A DNA stretch of 64,000 bases from Candidatus Hepatincola sp. Av (GCA_023518375.1 CP068450.1:248001-312000), one strand, 5' to 3'. Shown: positions 1 through 9,666, counted from the stretch's first letter. Program-made: numbers and translations. The notes: a model not told the origin generated them from the sequence alone.

Positions 1-23
1 TCTATTTATAACTTATAAATAGA
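1..23. repeat. 11-bp perfect inverted repeat at the window edge
   Basis: Positions 1-11 (TCTATTTATAA) are the exact reverse complement of 13-23, around a single central base. It may be the end of a terminator or an operator belonging to a gene outside the window. AT-rich sequence makes short palindromes common, so this is weak. Confidence 0.35.
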
Positions 24-819
24 ATAAATATTTATTATTCTTAGTTTAATGTTTATTAGTTAAATATTATAGTAGGCTATGTTAGTGTAGTCTTTATTGA
101 ATAGGCTAAGTTAAATTAATATTATATTAAATTATAATATTAATATGCTTTATGAATTTTTATAATAATTATATTATTAATATTTTCTAAGAAATAATTT
201 AATTCAATTATTTTAATAAAATTATTTATTATCTTATTGATAGGGATTAATTATTTTTATTTAATTGTAGAATTAAATTGGATAATTACGGTAATGTTTC
301 ACATGAAATATTTGAATTTCCTCAAAGCAAATAAATAATTATATGAGGTTTACTAAAATTATTTACTTTTCTTGAGAAAAATTTTTATTATTTTTGATAA
401 ATCTTAGCTATTTTGTTACGGGTTATTATATACAGTACTACTGTAAGTAGTATTATAGGGATATAGTGTATTTGTTGTAGTTGTTATAAACATCATTATA
501 TCACACGAAATGATACTGTAGATAAAGAAAAAACCATACTTTTTTAATTTTCTTTAAAGAATACAAAATATTCATCTAAAATTATTACAAAAAAATTATT
601 TATCAAGGGGTAATATTATGAAGTTTATATACATTGTAAGTAGCAGATTAACTAGCTTTTTCTGTTTCTTATATCCTTTTATTTATTTAATATTTTAAAA
701 TCAATGTTTTAAAATGAAAAATATTGTAATATTTGTGGTAATATGTTAGTATAATATACATATATAATTTATGTAATATATATTTTTACAACACTTTTAT
801 GTAAAGGTAGGAGGAAATT
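24..819. other. AT-rich gap without a convincing gene
   Basis: About 800 bases of very AT-rich sequence with no long open frame. One 26-codon frame (618-698, +) has an AAGGGG ribosome-site-like stretch at 605-610 and encodes a hydrophobic peptide. It could be a tiny membrane peptide or chance. A short inverted repeat (TACTAC/GTAGTA) lies near 435-455. No tRNA or known RNA was recognised. Confidence 0.4.
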
Positions 820-1302
820 ATGAAAAAAATATTATTTATTCTTCTAGCTTTAATATTTTCTATTTCATCTTATGCCGCCTATGATTTAACAGTAATTGAT
901 ACTAAAAATGAAGCAGATGTTATTGACTTTGTTAAAGCTTGGACAAAAAATATTGATACTAGAACAAGTATTAAAGGGCTAATAGATAAACTACCGCAAG
1001 CATCTTTTCATTTAGCATTATTAGGAACCGATGGGCACCCCAACAATATGTATTCTAAACGACAATTTTTACAATGGTATAATGGCTCTAATAAAGAAAT
1101 TGATTCAAACATTCATGAGCTTAGTTCTATTAAAGTAAATAAACTTAGTATGGGTACTTGGCAAGTAAACACTCATTATACTTGGACAGTTATTACAAAA
1201 GATCGTCATTTAGAAACCTATGAAATAGACCAAGAATGGCAAATAAAAGAAGATAAAGGTAGGGGTTTGCAAGTAGTAGGATTGCAAGAAAAAGTAGAGT
1301 AA
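820..1302 (+). CDS. small secreted protein of unknown function
   Basis: A 160-residue protein with a clear N-terminal signal peptide: Lys-Lys, then a hydrophobic core, then a SYA cleavage site near residue 19. It is therefore exported to the periplasm or beyond. The mature part is mixed alpha/beta with several Trp and a late run of beta-strand-like segments (THYTWTVIT, then YEIDQEWQI). This is compatible with an NTF2/SnoaL-like fold, but the resemblance is only by pattern. The start is supported by a strong AGGAGG at 809-814, five bases before ATG, stronger than most ribosome sites in this window. It stands alone, with a hairpin at its 3' end. Family not recognised. Confidence 0.75.
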   Translation: MKKILFILLALIFSISSYAAYDLTVIDTKNEADVIDFVKAWTKNIDTRTSIKGLIDKLPQASFHLALLGTDGHPNNMYSKRQFLQWYNGSNKEIDSNIHELSSIKVNKLSMGTWQVNTHYTWTVITKDRHLETYEIDQEWQIKEDKGRGLQVVGLQEKVE

Positions 1303-1335
1303 CTCAAACTTATACGTTATTACTTGAGTTACTTT
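1296..1335 (+). terminator. hairpin at the end of the secreted-protein gene
   Basis: AGTAACTCAA (1298-1307) pairs with TTGAGTTACT (1324-1333) across a 16-base loop. It overlaps the stop codon of the gene ending at 1302. The following tract is only partly T-rich, so termination is plausible but not strong. Confidence 0.4.
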
Positions 1336-1480
1336 CTATAGCTTAAATATATTAATTATTAAACTTAGTTTTACTAATTAGTTTTTGTAGCTAATAATTA
1401 TAAAGTTACCTAATAGCCACTATGTTATAGTTTATTTAATGGAATACTCTAAAAAGAATTATCTATAAAGCAATGGTATT

Positions 1481-1843
1481 CTAACGGAAAATAACTAAAC
1501 CTGCTAGGAATGCTAATAGGCTTAAAGTTACTGATAAAAAAGCATAAGTAAATGCTAAAAGATAATTTTTTTGCATAACTAAATTAAAGAAATCTAAAGA
1601 AAATGTGGAAAAAGTAGTAAAACCTCCTAAGAAACCAGTAATAAACATTAGCCTAATCATATGGTAATTATCAAACAAGGGTTTATTTTTATAAACTAAT
1701 ATCGCAATTAAGAAGGAACCTAAAATGTTTACCACTAAGGTGGAGTATGGAAATAATAAAGAATACTTATTTAATAGTAAAGATACACTATAACGAACAA
1801 CAGAACCTGCACCACCACCTAAAAATATTAAGAAAAATGCCAA
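1481..1843 (-). CDS. crcB: fluoride ion channel CrcB/Fluc
   Basis: A 120-residue, four-helix inner-membrane protein of the Fluc family, which exports fluoride passively as a dual-topology dimer. Family signatures are all present: GGGAGSVVRY at residues 9-18, the pore Asn N39 followed by GSF, and the GGFTTFSTFS segment at 73-82 that carries the phenylalanine and Thr/Ser pore residues. Length is normal for the family. The start codon is TTG (read on the minus strand at 1843-1841), with an AGG seven bases upstream. The gene is monocistronic and divergent from the TerC gene. No fluoride riboswitch was recognised upstream. Confidence 0.93.
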   Translation of the reverse strand: MAFFLIFLGGGAGSVVRYSVSLLLNKYSLLFPYSTLVVNILGSFLIAILVYKNKPLFDNYHMIRLMFITGFLGGFTTFSTFSLDFFNLVMQKNYLLAFTYAFLSVTLSLLAFLAGLVIFR

Positions 1844-2132
1844 TTTTAAACCTAGTTTTAACTATTGTTATAAATTAAATTTTAGAAAGTTTTTTAATTT
1901 GTGTAAAAAGATAGGATATAATAGCAATAATTTTAAGGAATTGTTACCATTATATTATTTCTAAATTACCATTAATTTTTTCTGCTACAATTTGTTTGAA
2001 TTAAAAGCTTATATAAAGTATATAAAGAAAAAAGCTAAAATTCAATTTATATGTTGCATGGGTAGTTAGCATTAAATTTAATAATGCTATACCGTAAATA
2101 TAAAACAATATTACTAGTATTCTGGCTATAAT

Positions 2133-2156
2133 ATTGTTATTATATATAATAACAAT
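2133..2156. repeat. 24-bp perfect palindrome upstream of the terC-like gene
   Basis: The arms 2133-2144 (ATTGTTATTATA) and 2145-2156 are perfectly complementary with no loop. It ends 51 bases before the start of the TerC-type gene, in an otherwise featureless 364-base divergent gap (1844-2207). The position suits an operator or a 5' leader hairpin. No yybP-ykoY-type riboswitch core could be recognised. Confidence 0.45.
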
Positions 2157-2207
2157 TATTAATTTCTTTGATAAATAAAATACATAACCATATTTAATAG
2201 TTTTTTT

Positions 2208-2918
2208 ATGTTAGATTTATTTTTAAGTTTTATCTTTTTACTATTTTTAGAAATTATTCTAGGAGTAGATAATATTATTTTTATTGCATTACTTTCCAAT
2301 CAGGTGCCAAAACATTTGCAGAAACGGGTAAGGTTTTTTGGTTTAATATTATCTTTAGTATTACGTTTAGTTGCTTTATTTTCTATAATTTTACTATTAA
2401 AAATGGCAACACCTTTATTTTATATAATGGGCGTTCCCATTTCTTATAAAAGTCTTATTACTTTATTTGGTGGATTATTTCTTATTGCTAAAGCAACCTC
2501 GGCTATTCATGCAGAGGTTGTTAATAATAAAAGTAATAAAAAAGATGAAGCTAAAATTAATGTAAAAAAACATACAGTTTTTTTTATTATTCTACAAATT
2601 ATAGCTATAGATTTTGTATTTTCTTTAGATTCACTCTTAACGGCCATTGGTTTAAGTAACCATTTTTATGTAATAGCAGCGGCTATTATTGGTTCTATAA
2701 TTTTTATGTTTCTTTTTTCCAATATGGTAGCCAACTTTATTGCCAAATATACAACATTAAAAATATTAGCTTTAGCTTTTATTTTAATGATTGGAGTTTT
2801 CTTATTCTTAGAAGGGGTAGAGATTCATGTAAACAAAGGTTACCTATACTTTGCTATGGGCTTTGCTTTAATAGTAGAGCTTATTAATAACCTAGTTCGG
2901 GATCGTAAAAAGGGTTAA
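2208..2918 (+). CDS. TerC family integral membrane protein
   Basis: A 236-residue polytopic inner-membrane protein of the TerC family, a group linked to tellurite resistance and in several bacteria to manganese export or metal loading of exported proteins. The two hallmark acidic membrane motifs are visible: GVDN near residues 19-22 and FSLDS near residue 143, within about seven hydrophobic helices. A short charged loop rich in Lys (near 105-120) separates the two halves. The gene lies alone, divergent from crcB, with a 24-bp palindrome upstream and a hairpin terminator immediately downstream. The substrate cannot be told from sequence. Confidence 0.88.
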   Translation: MLDLFLSFIFLLFLEIILGVDNIIFIALLSNQVPKHLQKRVRFFGLILSLVLRLVALFSIILLLKMATPLFYIMGVPISYKSLITLFGGLFLIAKATSAIHAEVVNNKSNKKDEAKINVKKHTVFFIILQIIAIDFVFSLDSLLTAIGLSNHFYVIAAAIIGSIIFMFLFSNMVANFIAKYTTLKILALAFILMIGVFLFLEGVEIHVNKGYLYFAMGFALIVELINNLVRDRKKG

Positions 2919-2941
2919 ATCTCACTACTAAAATTATAAGT

Positions 2942-2986
2942 TTTCTTAATACTTAACCTTAATAAGTTATTTATTAAGAAATTTTT
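2942..2986 (+). terminator. Rho-independent terminator after terC-like gene
   Basis: TTTCTTAATA (2942-2951) pairs with TATTAAGAAA (2972-2981), followed by five T. A further inner pairing of CTTA and TAAG is possible. It overlaps the last codons of the convergent barrel pseudogene and serves the plus-strand TerC gene. Confidence 0.6.
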
Positions 2987-3765
2987 CCTACATAGTACTT
3001 ATAATTAATAGTAAAATCTTCGTGGGCTAAATAAGATGAATAATCATTATAAGGGCGAGTGTAATAATAATTATAACTAACAGTTACGGCATGATGAAAA
3101 TTAAATTTATATTCATAACCTAAGCTAGCTTGTAAAGAAACTCCAGCACTATTCACAAAATCATACGGATACCAAAACTCGCTACTATACTTAGAATAAC
3201 CTATACCTAGTTTTAAGAATGGAGCATTATGGGAATTAAACTTATAACGAAAAACTCCATTAACAAATAAATCGTATAAATAATAAGAATCATAACCATA
3301 AATATCATACTGGTTATGGGAGGCATCTGTAACCGTAAAACCGTAAGATGAATATTGTTCTATACCACCACTATTAAGTTCACCTTCTTAAGCAAACCAA
3401 CTTGTAAAATTATAACCCATAACAAAATCTGTAGAATAACTAGAGGTATAATAAGGTTTACGAGGAATACTGCTATTGGTATTAAAATTACCGTTATGTA
3501 TTTTATGTAAACCAATCCCTACATAAAATCTTTCAGGAGGATTCTTATTAATTTTAGAAGGAGCCGTAGTTTGTGAAACTGCTGTATTTACTTCATGCTT
3601 AGGAATAGGGTTGACATTGCGAGGGGCTTCAAGTGCAATTAATTCTAAGTTAGGATACATATTATTTGTAACAAGTCTTCCAGATTCTACAAAGATAGTA
3701 CTACCATTAGCATATACATAATTAGTTATTACTAACATCATAAAAGAAAAAATATATTTTTTCAT
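2974..3765 (-). pseudogene. outer-membrane beta-barrel protein with one in-frame stop
   Basis: On the minus strand a 264-codon frame runs from 3765 to 2974. It is open except for one TAA at codon 126 (3390-3388, read from TTA on the plus strand). Reading straight on in the same frame gives aromatic, alternating barrel-like sequence down to the end, with no shift. The N-terminus has a signal peptide (MKKYIFSFMMLVITNYVYA), then a Pro/Asn-rich linker, then Tyr-rich strands typical of Omp/porin_4-type surface barrels. The same general style is seen in the two barrels near 52-54 kb. It is either a recent nonsense mutation, a readthrough codon or a sequencing error. The exact family is not certain. 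Confidence 0.75.
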
Positions 3766-3895
3766 AAATAATACTTTACCCTAGGTAACGGTTAAACAAT
3801 AGTATTCTTTCTTAGAATAAAAGTTAATATACAATATATTATAAATGTTATAATTAATTATAATATTAAGTAATATAAACAATCCTAATAAAATT

Positions 3896-4762
3896 ATGAA
3901 AGAAAAAGAATCTAAGAGTGGTTTTGTGTTACTACTAGGGGAAACTAATGCTGGTAAATCTACTTTACTTAATAGTATTTTAGGGGAAAAGGTATCTATT
4001 GTTTCCCATAAAGTACAAACTACTCGTTTAAGAATTTTAGGTATTTATACTAATAATGAGGCACAAATTGTTTTTATAGATACTCCAGGTATTTTTAACC
4101 CTAAACGTTCTTTTGATAAAGAGATGGTTAACCTTAGTTATTCTCAAATTGTCAACGCCGATATTATTTTATTTTTAGTAGATGCTAACAAAGGCTTAAC
4201 CGAACAAACTAAGAATATCATTGCTAAAATACCAAAAAACAAAACAAATATTTTTGTTTTTAATAAGGTAGATCTAATTCCCAAAGAAAAATTATTAGCA
4301 TTAGTGAAAGGGATAGAAGATTTAGATAAGTTTGCTAAAGTTTTTATGATTTCAGCTTTAAAGAAGCAAGGGTTAAAAGAACTGCTATTATACTTACAAA
4401 ATAATATTCCTACTGATAATTGGTACTTTGATTCTGAACAAACTACTAACTTACCAGAGTATCAACAAGCTACAGAAATTACCCAAGAACAAATATATGC
4501 ACAGCTTCATCAAGAGCTACCTTACAATATTTGTGTAGAGCATTTATCTTGGCAAGAACTAGATGAAAAAATTATAATATACCAAAATATTTATGTTAGT
4601 AAAGATAGCTACAAAGGTATGATTTTAGGAAAACAAGGTACCAAAATTAAACAAATTAGAATTAAAGCCACTAAAGCTATGGTAAAACAATTTCATAAAA
4701 ATGTTGAATTACATTTACATATTAAAGTAAATGATAAATGGCTATATATAAAGAAGACATAA
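3896..4762 (+). CDS. era: GTPase Era
   Basis: A 288-residue GTPase that binds the 3' end of 16S rRNA and assists 30S subunit maturation. GTPase motifs are in order: P-loop GETNAGKST at residues 15-23 (usual Era has P-N-V-G), switch Thr at 42-43, DTPG at 62-65 and NKVD at 123-126. The C-terminal KH RNA-binding domain is present with its GKQG loop at 245-248. recO follows after four bases, a pairing common in Proteobacteria, so the two are co-transcribed. A 16-bp AT palindrome (3848-3863) sits 33 bases upstream of the start. No good Shine-Dalgarno site is seen. Confidence 0.95.
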   Translation: MKEKESKSGFVLLLGETNAGKSTLLNSILGEKVSIVSHKVQTTRLRILGIYTNNEAQIVFIDTPGIFNPKRSFDKEMVNLSYSQIVNADIILFLVDANKGLTEQTKNIIAKIPKNKTNIFVFNKVDLIPKEKLLALVKGIEDLDKFAKVFMISALKKQGLKELLLYLQNNIPTDNWYFDSEQTTNLPEYQQATEITQEQIYAQLHQELPYNICVEHLSWQELDEKIIIYQNIYVSKDSYKGMILGKQGTKIKQIRIKATKAMVKQFHKNVELHLHIKVNDKWLYIKKT

Positions 4763-4766
4763 ATTC

Positions 4767-5498
4767 ATGATATTTGAAGATGTTGGTATTTTAGTTCATA
4801 AGCAGAAATATTCAGAAACTAGTTTAATTTTAACTGTTTTTACTGAAAATTATGGGCTACAAAAGGGTATACTTAAAGGTGGAATGAATCCTAAGGTTAA
4901 GTCTTATTTAGAAATTGGCAATATTTTAAATGTGGTAAAAAAAGCCCGTAACGAAAGTAGCCTTGGTTATTTTAAATTGGAATTACAAAAATCTTATTTA
5001 GCTGATGTATTGTATAATTCTGTTAAAACTGCAGCACTTGTTTCAATTTGCACTTTAATTAATAATTTTTTAGCAGAAAAAGAACCATATGCTGATTTAT
5101 TTTACAGTACTAAAACCCTAATTAGTTTATTATCACAGCCAGATTTCATTAAGTATTATTTAAAATGGGAAGTGTTACTTTTAAATTATATTGGTTTAGG
5201 TTTAGATCTAAGCCAATGCGTAGTTACAAATAATAAAGATAACTTATACTATATTTCTCCTAGAACAGGAAAAGCTGTAGTGCAAGGTGTAGGTGAACCA
5301 TACAAAGATAAACTTTTTGTGATTCCTGAATTATTAAAAAGTAATAATTTACAAAACTATGAAATAAATAATAATGATTCCAAACAAGTTTTTACAATTA
5401 CTTCCCATTTTTTCAACCATTTTAGCCAAGAGTACCATACTAATTTACCATTTTCACGGCAAATTCTTATAAAGAATTTTTGTTATAATGTTAAGTAG
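4767..5498 (+). CDS. recO: DNA repair protein RecO
   Basis: A 243-residue RecO: N-terminal OB fold (roughly residues 1-80, with the typical opening FEDVGILVHKQKYSETSLILTVFTE) followed by an alpha-helical domain. RecO works with RecR to load RecA on SSB-coated gaps. The gene begins four bases after era and is the last gene of that unit. The C-terminal zinc-binding cysteines found in many RecO proteins are not evident here. A 174-base AT-rich gap follows, with a 13-base direct repeat (TTGTTAAATAAAA at 5589 and 5614). Confidence 0.9.
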   Translation: MIFEDVGILVHKQKYSETSLILTVFTENYGLQKGILKGGMNPKVKSYLEIGNILNVVKKARNESSLGYFKLELQKSYLADVLYNSVKTAALVSICTLINNFLAEKEPYADLFYSTKTLISLLSQPDFIKYYLKWEVLLLNYIGLGLDLSQCVVTNNKDNLYYISPRTGKAVVQGVGEPYKDKLFVIPELLKSNNLQNYEINNNDSKQVFTITSHFFNHFSQEYHTNLPFSRQILIKNFCYNVK

Positions 5499-5672
5499 AT
5501 AAATTAAGCAATCTATTAGTAATTTTATTCAATTTTTATACTTTTTAAGCATTTTTAATAAATATAAGTAGATTTTTACATAAAATTTTTGTTAAATAAA
5601 AAGTATGTTATACTTGTTAAATAAAATAGTAGGTATTTTTCTTTATTATGATTTTTTTAATTAAGGATACAA

Positions 5673-6338
5673 ATGGATTTTACTTCAAATAGATACACTA
5701 AAACTAGAAAAGCAGATATTATTTTAAACCAGATTTTAGTGCATAAAATTTCCGATGAAAACCTTATTAGTAAAGTAATGTCTTTTAATATGGCAAATTT
5801 TTTACCTGAAGATAAGGCTTATTTAGTTAACTCAGATTCTTTCATAGAATACACTAAAGGGCGTTATATGATGGATATTGCTACCGTAACCCAATTACTA
5901 TCTTTAGTTACATGGCAACCAACCGATAAGGTTTTAATACTTGGTTTAGGTTTAGGGCATTTAGGAGCCATTCTTTCTACTTATGTGAATGAGTTACAAG
6001 CTTTTGAGGAAGATTCTGAAATTTTACAAATGGCTCATGACAATCTTCATAAGTATAATATTTCTAATGTTGAATTTTTAACCAAACAGCAGTTACAAAA
6101 TTATGGTAAAAAAATGTTTAATTACATTGTAATTAATGGTGCTTTTGCTGAATTACCAAAAAAAATTACCAACCTATTGGTTAATGGGGGTAGTATTATT
6201 GGCGTTGAAAGGGAAAACCAGCTTTCTAAAATTGTAAAAATCCAATTAGTAGATAATACCTTACTAAAAACCTATTATAAAAGTGTACCTATGCCTTTTT
6301 TAAAAGGCTTTGAACCAAAAGAAAAGTTTATTTTTTAA
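5673..6338 (+). CDS. protein-L-isoaspartate O-methyltransferase family protein
   Basis: A 221-residue Rossmann-fold protein of the PCMT family. The SAM-binding glycine motif is LILGLGLGHLGAI near residues 89-101, preceded by the family's characteristic acceptor region (GRYMMDIATVTQLL). In many alphaproteobacteria a PCMT-like gene stands next to tolC, popZ and valS. Here it directly precedes popZ, with tolC missing. The usual active-site Thr/Ser-Gly-Xaa motif (TISxPH) is not conserved (IATVTQ instead), so isoaspartate repair activity is uncertain. These alphaproteobacterial members may have another methyl acceptor. Confidence 0.8.
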   Translation: MDFTSNRYTKTRKADIILNQILVHKISDENLISKVMSFNMANFLPEDKAYLVNSDSFIEYTKGRYMMDIATVTQLLSLVTWQPTDKVLILGLGLGHLGAILSTYVNELQAFEEDSEILQMAHDNLHKYNISNVEFLTKQQLQNYGKKMFNYIVINGAFAELPKKITNLLVNGGSIIGVERENQLSKIVKIQLVDNTLLKTYYKSVPMPFLKGFEPKEKFIF

Positions 6339-6353
6339 ATTTAGAGGTTGAAA

Positions 6354-6962
6354 ATGAGTGTATTAGATGGTCTAAAACCGAAAAATCCAGCTAGAATGAA
6401 AGCTATTGAAGATTATTTAGAAAAAGAAATAATTGATATTCTAAGTAAAAAACAATTCAATACCAACTACCAAAGTCATATTAACGCCAAAACTGGTTCT
6501 TTAAGTGATAAACTTTTAAATGAGTTTAACAAAAGTGCTGAAGATCCATTAAGGTCTCTCCGTAGTCGTAATAATGATTTATACTCTACTAAGTTTTCAG
6601 AAATGCCTCCTTCTTATGGTTCTCCTAAGGATTTACGGGAAGAGTATCTCCCCTTCACACAGGAAGAAATTAAACCTATGCCTCCAGTAGAAAGAGAAAA
6701 CAATTCTTACTCTACAAAAGGAGTAATTGAAGAAGTATTGCTAGATGCCCTAATGCCTGTAATAGAAGTTTGGTTAGAAGATAACTTAGAACGAGTAGTA
6801 TACAAAGTTGTTAAAAAAGCAGCATTACAAAAGCAAGAAGCCATTAGTAGTGTTAAACGTGATATTGAAGAAATTCAAGAAAGTTACCAAAGAGTCAATA
6901 AACCTCGACGCCATGAAGCTGAAGCGTACTCTTCACCACGCCCAAGAAGACGTTCACACTAA
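6354..6962 (+). CDS. popZ: polar organizing protein PopZ (DUF2497 family)
   Basis: A protein of about 202 residues with a conserved C-terminal helical region (residues about 123-156) reading VLLDALMPVIEVWLEDNLERVV, matching the PopZ/DUF2497 oligomerisation domain. The middle is disordered and Pro/Ser/Glu-rich, and the N-terminus carries a short helix, as in PopZ. PopZ forms polar condensates that anchor the chromosome centromere complex. The start chosen is ATG 6354, six bases after AGAGG; an in-frame TTG at 6348 is less likely. The tail (residues about 185-202) is unusually Arg/His-rich. The position just before valS is the standard alphaproteobacterial context. Confidence 0.85.
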   Translation: MSVLDGLKPKNPARMKAIEDYLEKEIIDILSKKQFNTNYQSHINAKTGSLSDKLLNEFNKSAEDPLRSLRSRNNDLYSTKFSEMPPSYGSPKDLREEYLPFTQEEIKPMPPVERENNSYSTKGVIEEVLLDALMPVIEVWLEDNLERVVYKVVKKAALQKQEAISSVKRDIEEIQESYQRVNKPRRHEAEAYSSPRPRRRSH

Positions 6963-7006
6963 TTTTTCATCATTAACCTTAACTAAGAAGATTCATAATA
7001 TCTAAT

Positions 7007-9622
7007 ATGATAAACAATAAAGAATACCCATTTAAAGATTTAGAAAAATATATTTTAGCTAAACAATCAGATACCTCTTTTGCTAGTAATATAGAATCTA
7101 AAAAACCATCATTTACCTTAATGATGCCCCCTCCCAATGTTACAGGGTATTTACATATGGGGCATGCACTAGTAACTACTTTACAAGATACATTAGCTAG
7201 GTACAAAAGAATGCAAGGTTTTGACGTTCTGTGGCAAGCAGGGGTAGACCATGCTGGTATAGCTACCCAAATGGTAGTAGAAAGGCAATTGGAACAAAAA
7301 AATATTAAAAGGACAGATTTAGGTAGAGAAAAATTCATAGCTGAAGTTTTAAAATGGAAGGATACATCTACAGCAAGAATTAAAGAGCAATTAAAAAGAA
7401 TAGGTAGTTCTTGTGATTTTTCATATTTTGCCTTTACTATGGATGAACACTCAATAAAAGCAGTAACACATGCTTTTATAAGGTTGTATCAAGCTGATTT
7501 AATTTACCAAGATTACCGTTTAACTAATTGGGATTGTAAATTCCAAACCGCAATTTCCGACCTAGAAGTAGAAAATAAAGAAGTAAAAGGGAAGTTTTAT
7601 TATTTACGTTATTATTTAGAAAGTTCAAAAGATTATCTAGTAGTTGGTACAACCAGACCCGAAACATTATTTGGTGATACTGCTTTAGCTGTTAACGAGT
7701 CTGATACAAGATACAAACATTTAATTGGTAAAAATGCCTTAGTCCCTATTATTAATCGTAAAATAAAAATTATTGCAGATTCTCATGCCGATCCTGAAAA
7801 AGGTAGTGGAGTAGTAAAAATTACCCCAGCCCACGACTTTAACGACTTTGAAGTAGGTAAACGCCATAATTTAGAATTTTTAAATATTTTAAATCAAGAT
7901 GGCACCTTAAACAATGCTACTCCTTCAGAATATATTGGTTTAACAGTTCAAAAAGCTAGAGTTAAAATTCTTAAACACTTAAAGGAACTAGATCTAATTG
8001 AAAAAATAGATGATGCCATAGTTAATATTCCATACGGCGATAGAAGTGGCACTATCATAGAACCTTTACTAACTAAACAATGGTTTTTAAATGCTAAAGA
8101 GCTAGCTAAGGAAGCCATTAAAGTAGTAAAAACAGGAAAAACACAATTTATTCCTGAAAATTGGGAAAATTTATATTTTGAATGGATGAATAATATCCAA
8201 CCTTGGTGTATTTCTAGGCAATTATGGTGGGGGCATAGGTTACCCGTATATTATGGGGAAGATAATACTATATTTGTAGCCGAAAGTTTAGCCGAGGCTC
8301 AGGCACAAGCGTCTAATTATTATAAGAAAAAAAATGTTCAATTAAAGCAAGATGAAGATGTGCTAGATACATGGTTTTCTTCGGCTTTATGGCCATTTTT
8401 AACTTTAGGTTGGCCAGCAAATACTGCTAAACTAGCAAAATATTACCCTACAGATGTTTTAGTTACTGCCTTTGATATTATTTTCTTCTGGGTAGCAAGA
8501 ATGCTTATGTTTGGTACTTTTTTTATGAAACAAATACCTTTTAAAACAGTCTATATTCATGCTTTAGTGCGTGATTCCAAAGGGCAGAAGATGTCAAAAT
8601 CTAAAGGTAATGTTATAGATCCTTTAGATATTATGGAAAAGTATGGTACAGATGCTTTAAGATTCACACTACTTTATTATTCAGGGCAAGGGCGAGATAT
8701 TGCTCTATCAGAACAAACAATTGAAGGGTATAGGAATTTTGTAACTAAAATTTGGAATTCTTTTAAATTCTCTTTAAATAAAGGCTGTTATTTTAATAAT
8801 TCTTTTAATCCTGAATTGGTTACCTTAGACGCTAATAAGTGGATTTTAAACAAAATCAAGCAATTATCTAATGAAATACCACAAGCCTACGATAATTATA
8901 AATTTAATGAAATTGCTATTTTAAATTATAATTTTATTTGGAAAAATTATTGTGATTGGTATTTAGAGTTGGTAAAGCCTATTTTAAATGATTCTAATAA
9001 ACAACAATACCATACTGAAATTCAAGAAACTATGGGCTTTGTGTTAGATGGTATGCTAAAAATTTTGCATCCACTAATGCCTTTTATTACTGAATACTTA
9101 TTTAATGTACTGCACAAACAAGAAGGTTTAGCTTACCAAAACTTTCCTACATATAATTTTCCATTTTTTAAAGAAGATACAAACTTAGTAATTAATTTTA
9201 TTAGTAAAATTAGAAGTTTACGAGCAGACCTTAATATTCCTTATTCTACTAAGTTAGAGGTATTTATTGAAAAAGATAAGCCAAGTTATTTAATAAACAA
9301 TACAGATACTATTCTTAATTTAGCTAAATTAAGTAAAATAAAATATCAAAACCTTTTAGATTCGCAAATTAAAGATGTAGTAAATGGTACTACAATTGGT
9401 ATCTCCTTAGAAGGTATATTAGATGTTGCTAAAGAAGTAGCAAGACTTTCTAAAAAAAGGGAATCACTGTTATTAGAACATAAGGTAATTTTAGAAAAAT
9501 TAGAAAATGAAACTTTCACTATTAAAGCTCCACAAGAGGTTGTCTTGAAGTTTAAAAATAGAAAACTAGAAATTCAAAAAAATCTTCAAAAAATTACAAA
9601 TATTTTAGAAAAATTACAATAA
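7007..9622 (+). CDS. valS: valyl-tRNA synthetase
   Basis: An 871-residue class I synthetase charging tRNA-Val. Visible landmarks: the HIGH-type motif HMGH at residues 50-53 within PPPNVTGYLHMGHAL; the large CP1 editing domain (residues about 190-350, with TTRPETLFGDTAL); the KMSKS loop at 528-532; the anticodon-binding helical domain; and the C-terminal coiled coil (about residues 805-871), rich in Lys/Glu/Leu and typical of ValRS. The gene starts at ATG 7007, 44 bases after popZ. Length is normal for the alphaproteobacterial enzyme. Confidence 0.97.
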   Translation: MINNKEYPFKDLEKYILAKQSDTSFASNIESKKPSFTLMMPPPNVTGYLHMGHALVTTLQDTLARYKRMQGFDVLWQAGVDHAGIATQMVVERQLEQKNIKRTDLGREKFIAEVLKWKDTSTARIKEQLKRIGSSCDFSYFAFTMDEHSIKAVTHAFIRLYQADLIYQDYRLTNWDCKFQTAISDLEVENKEVKGKFYYLRYYLESSKDYLVVGTTRPETLFGDTALAVNESDTRYKHLIGKNALVPIINRKIKIIADSHADPEKGSGVVKITPAHDFNDFEVGKRHNLEFLNILNQDGTLNNATPSEYIGLTVQKARVKILKHLKELDLIEKIDDAIVNIPYGDRSGTIIEPLLTKQWFLNAKELAKEAIKVVKTGKTQFIPENWENLYFEWMNNIQPWCISRQLWWGHRLPVYYGEDNTIFVAESLAEAQAQASNYYKKKNVQLKQDEDVLDTWFSSALWPFLTLGWPANTAKLAKYYPTDVLVTAFDIIFFWVARMLMFGTFFMKQIPFKTVYIHALVRDSKGQKMSKSKGNVIDPLDIMEKYGTDALRFTLLYYSGQGRDIALSEQTIEGYRNFVTKIWNSFKFSLNKGCYFNNSFNPELVTLDANKWILNKIKQLSNEIPQAYDNYKFNEIAILNYNFIWKNYCDWYLELVKPILNDSNKQQYHTEIQETMGFVLDGMLKILHPLMPFITEYLFNVLHKQEGLAYQNFPTYNFPFFKEDTNLVINFISKIRSLRADLNIPYSTKLEVFIEKDKPSYLINNTDTILNLAKLSKIKYQNLLDSQIKDVVNGTTIGISLEGILDVAKEVARLSKKRESLLLEHKVILEKLENETFTIKAPQEVVLKFKNRKLEIQKNLQKITNILEKLQ

Positions 9623-9666
9623 TAAATTTATAAATGGTTAATTTTTTTATAAAAATAGGTAAAATT

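Noticed and set aside
1844-2207. yybP-ykoY manganese riboswitch upstream of the TerC gene
   Set aside because: The conserved GC-rich core of that riboswitch could not be found; only AT palindromes are present.
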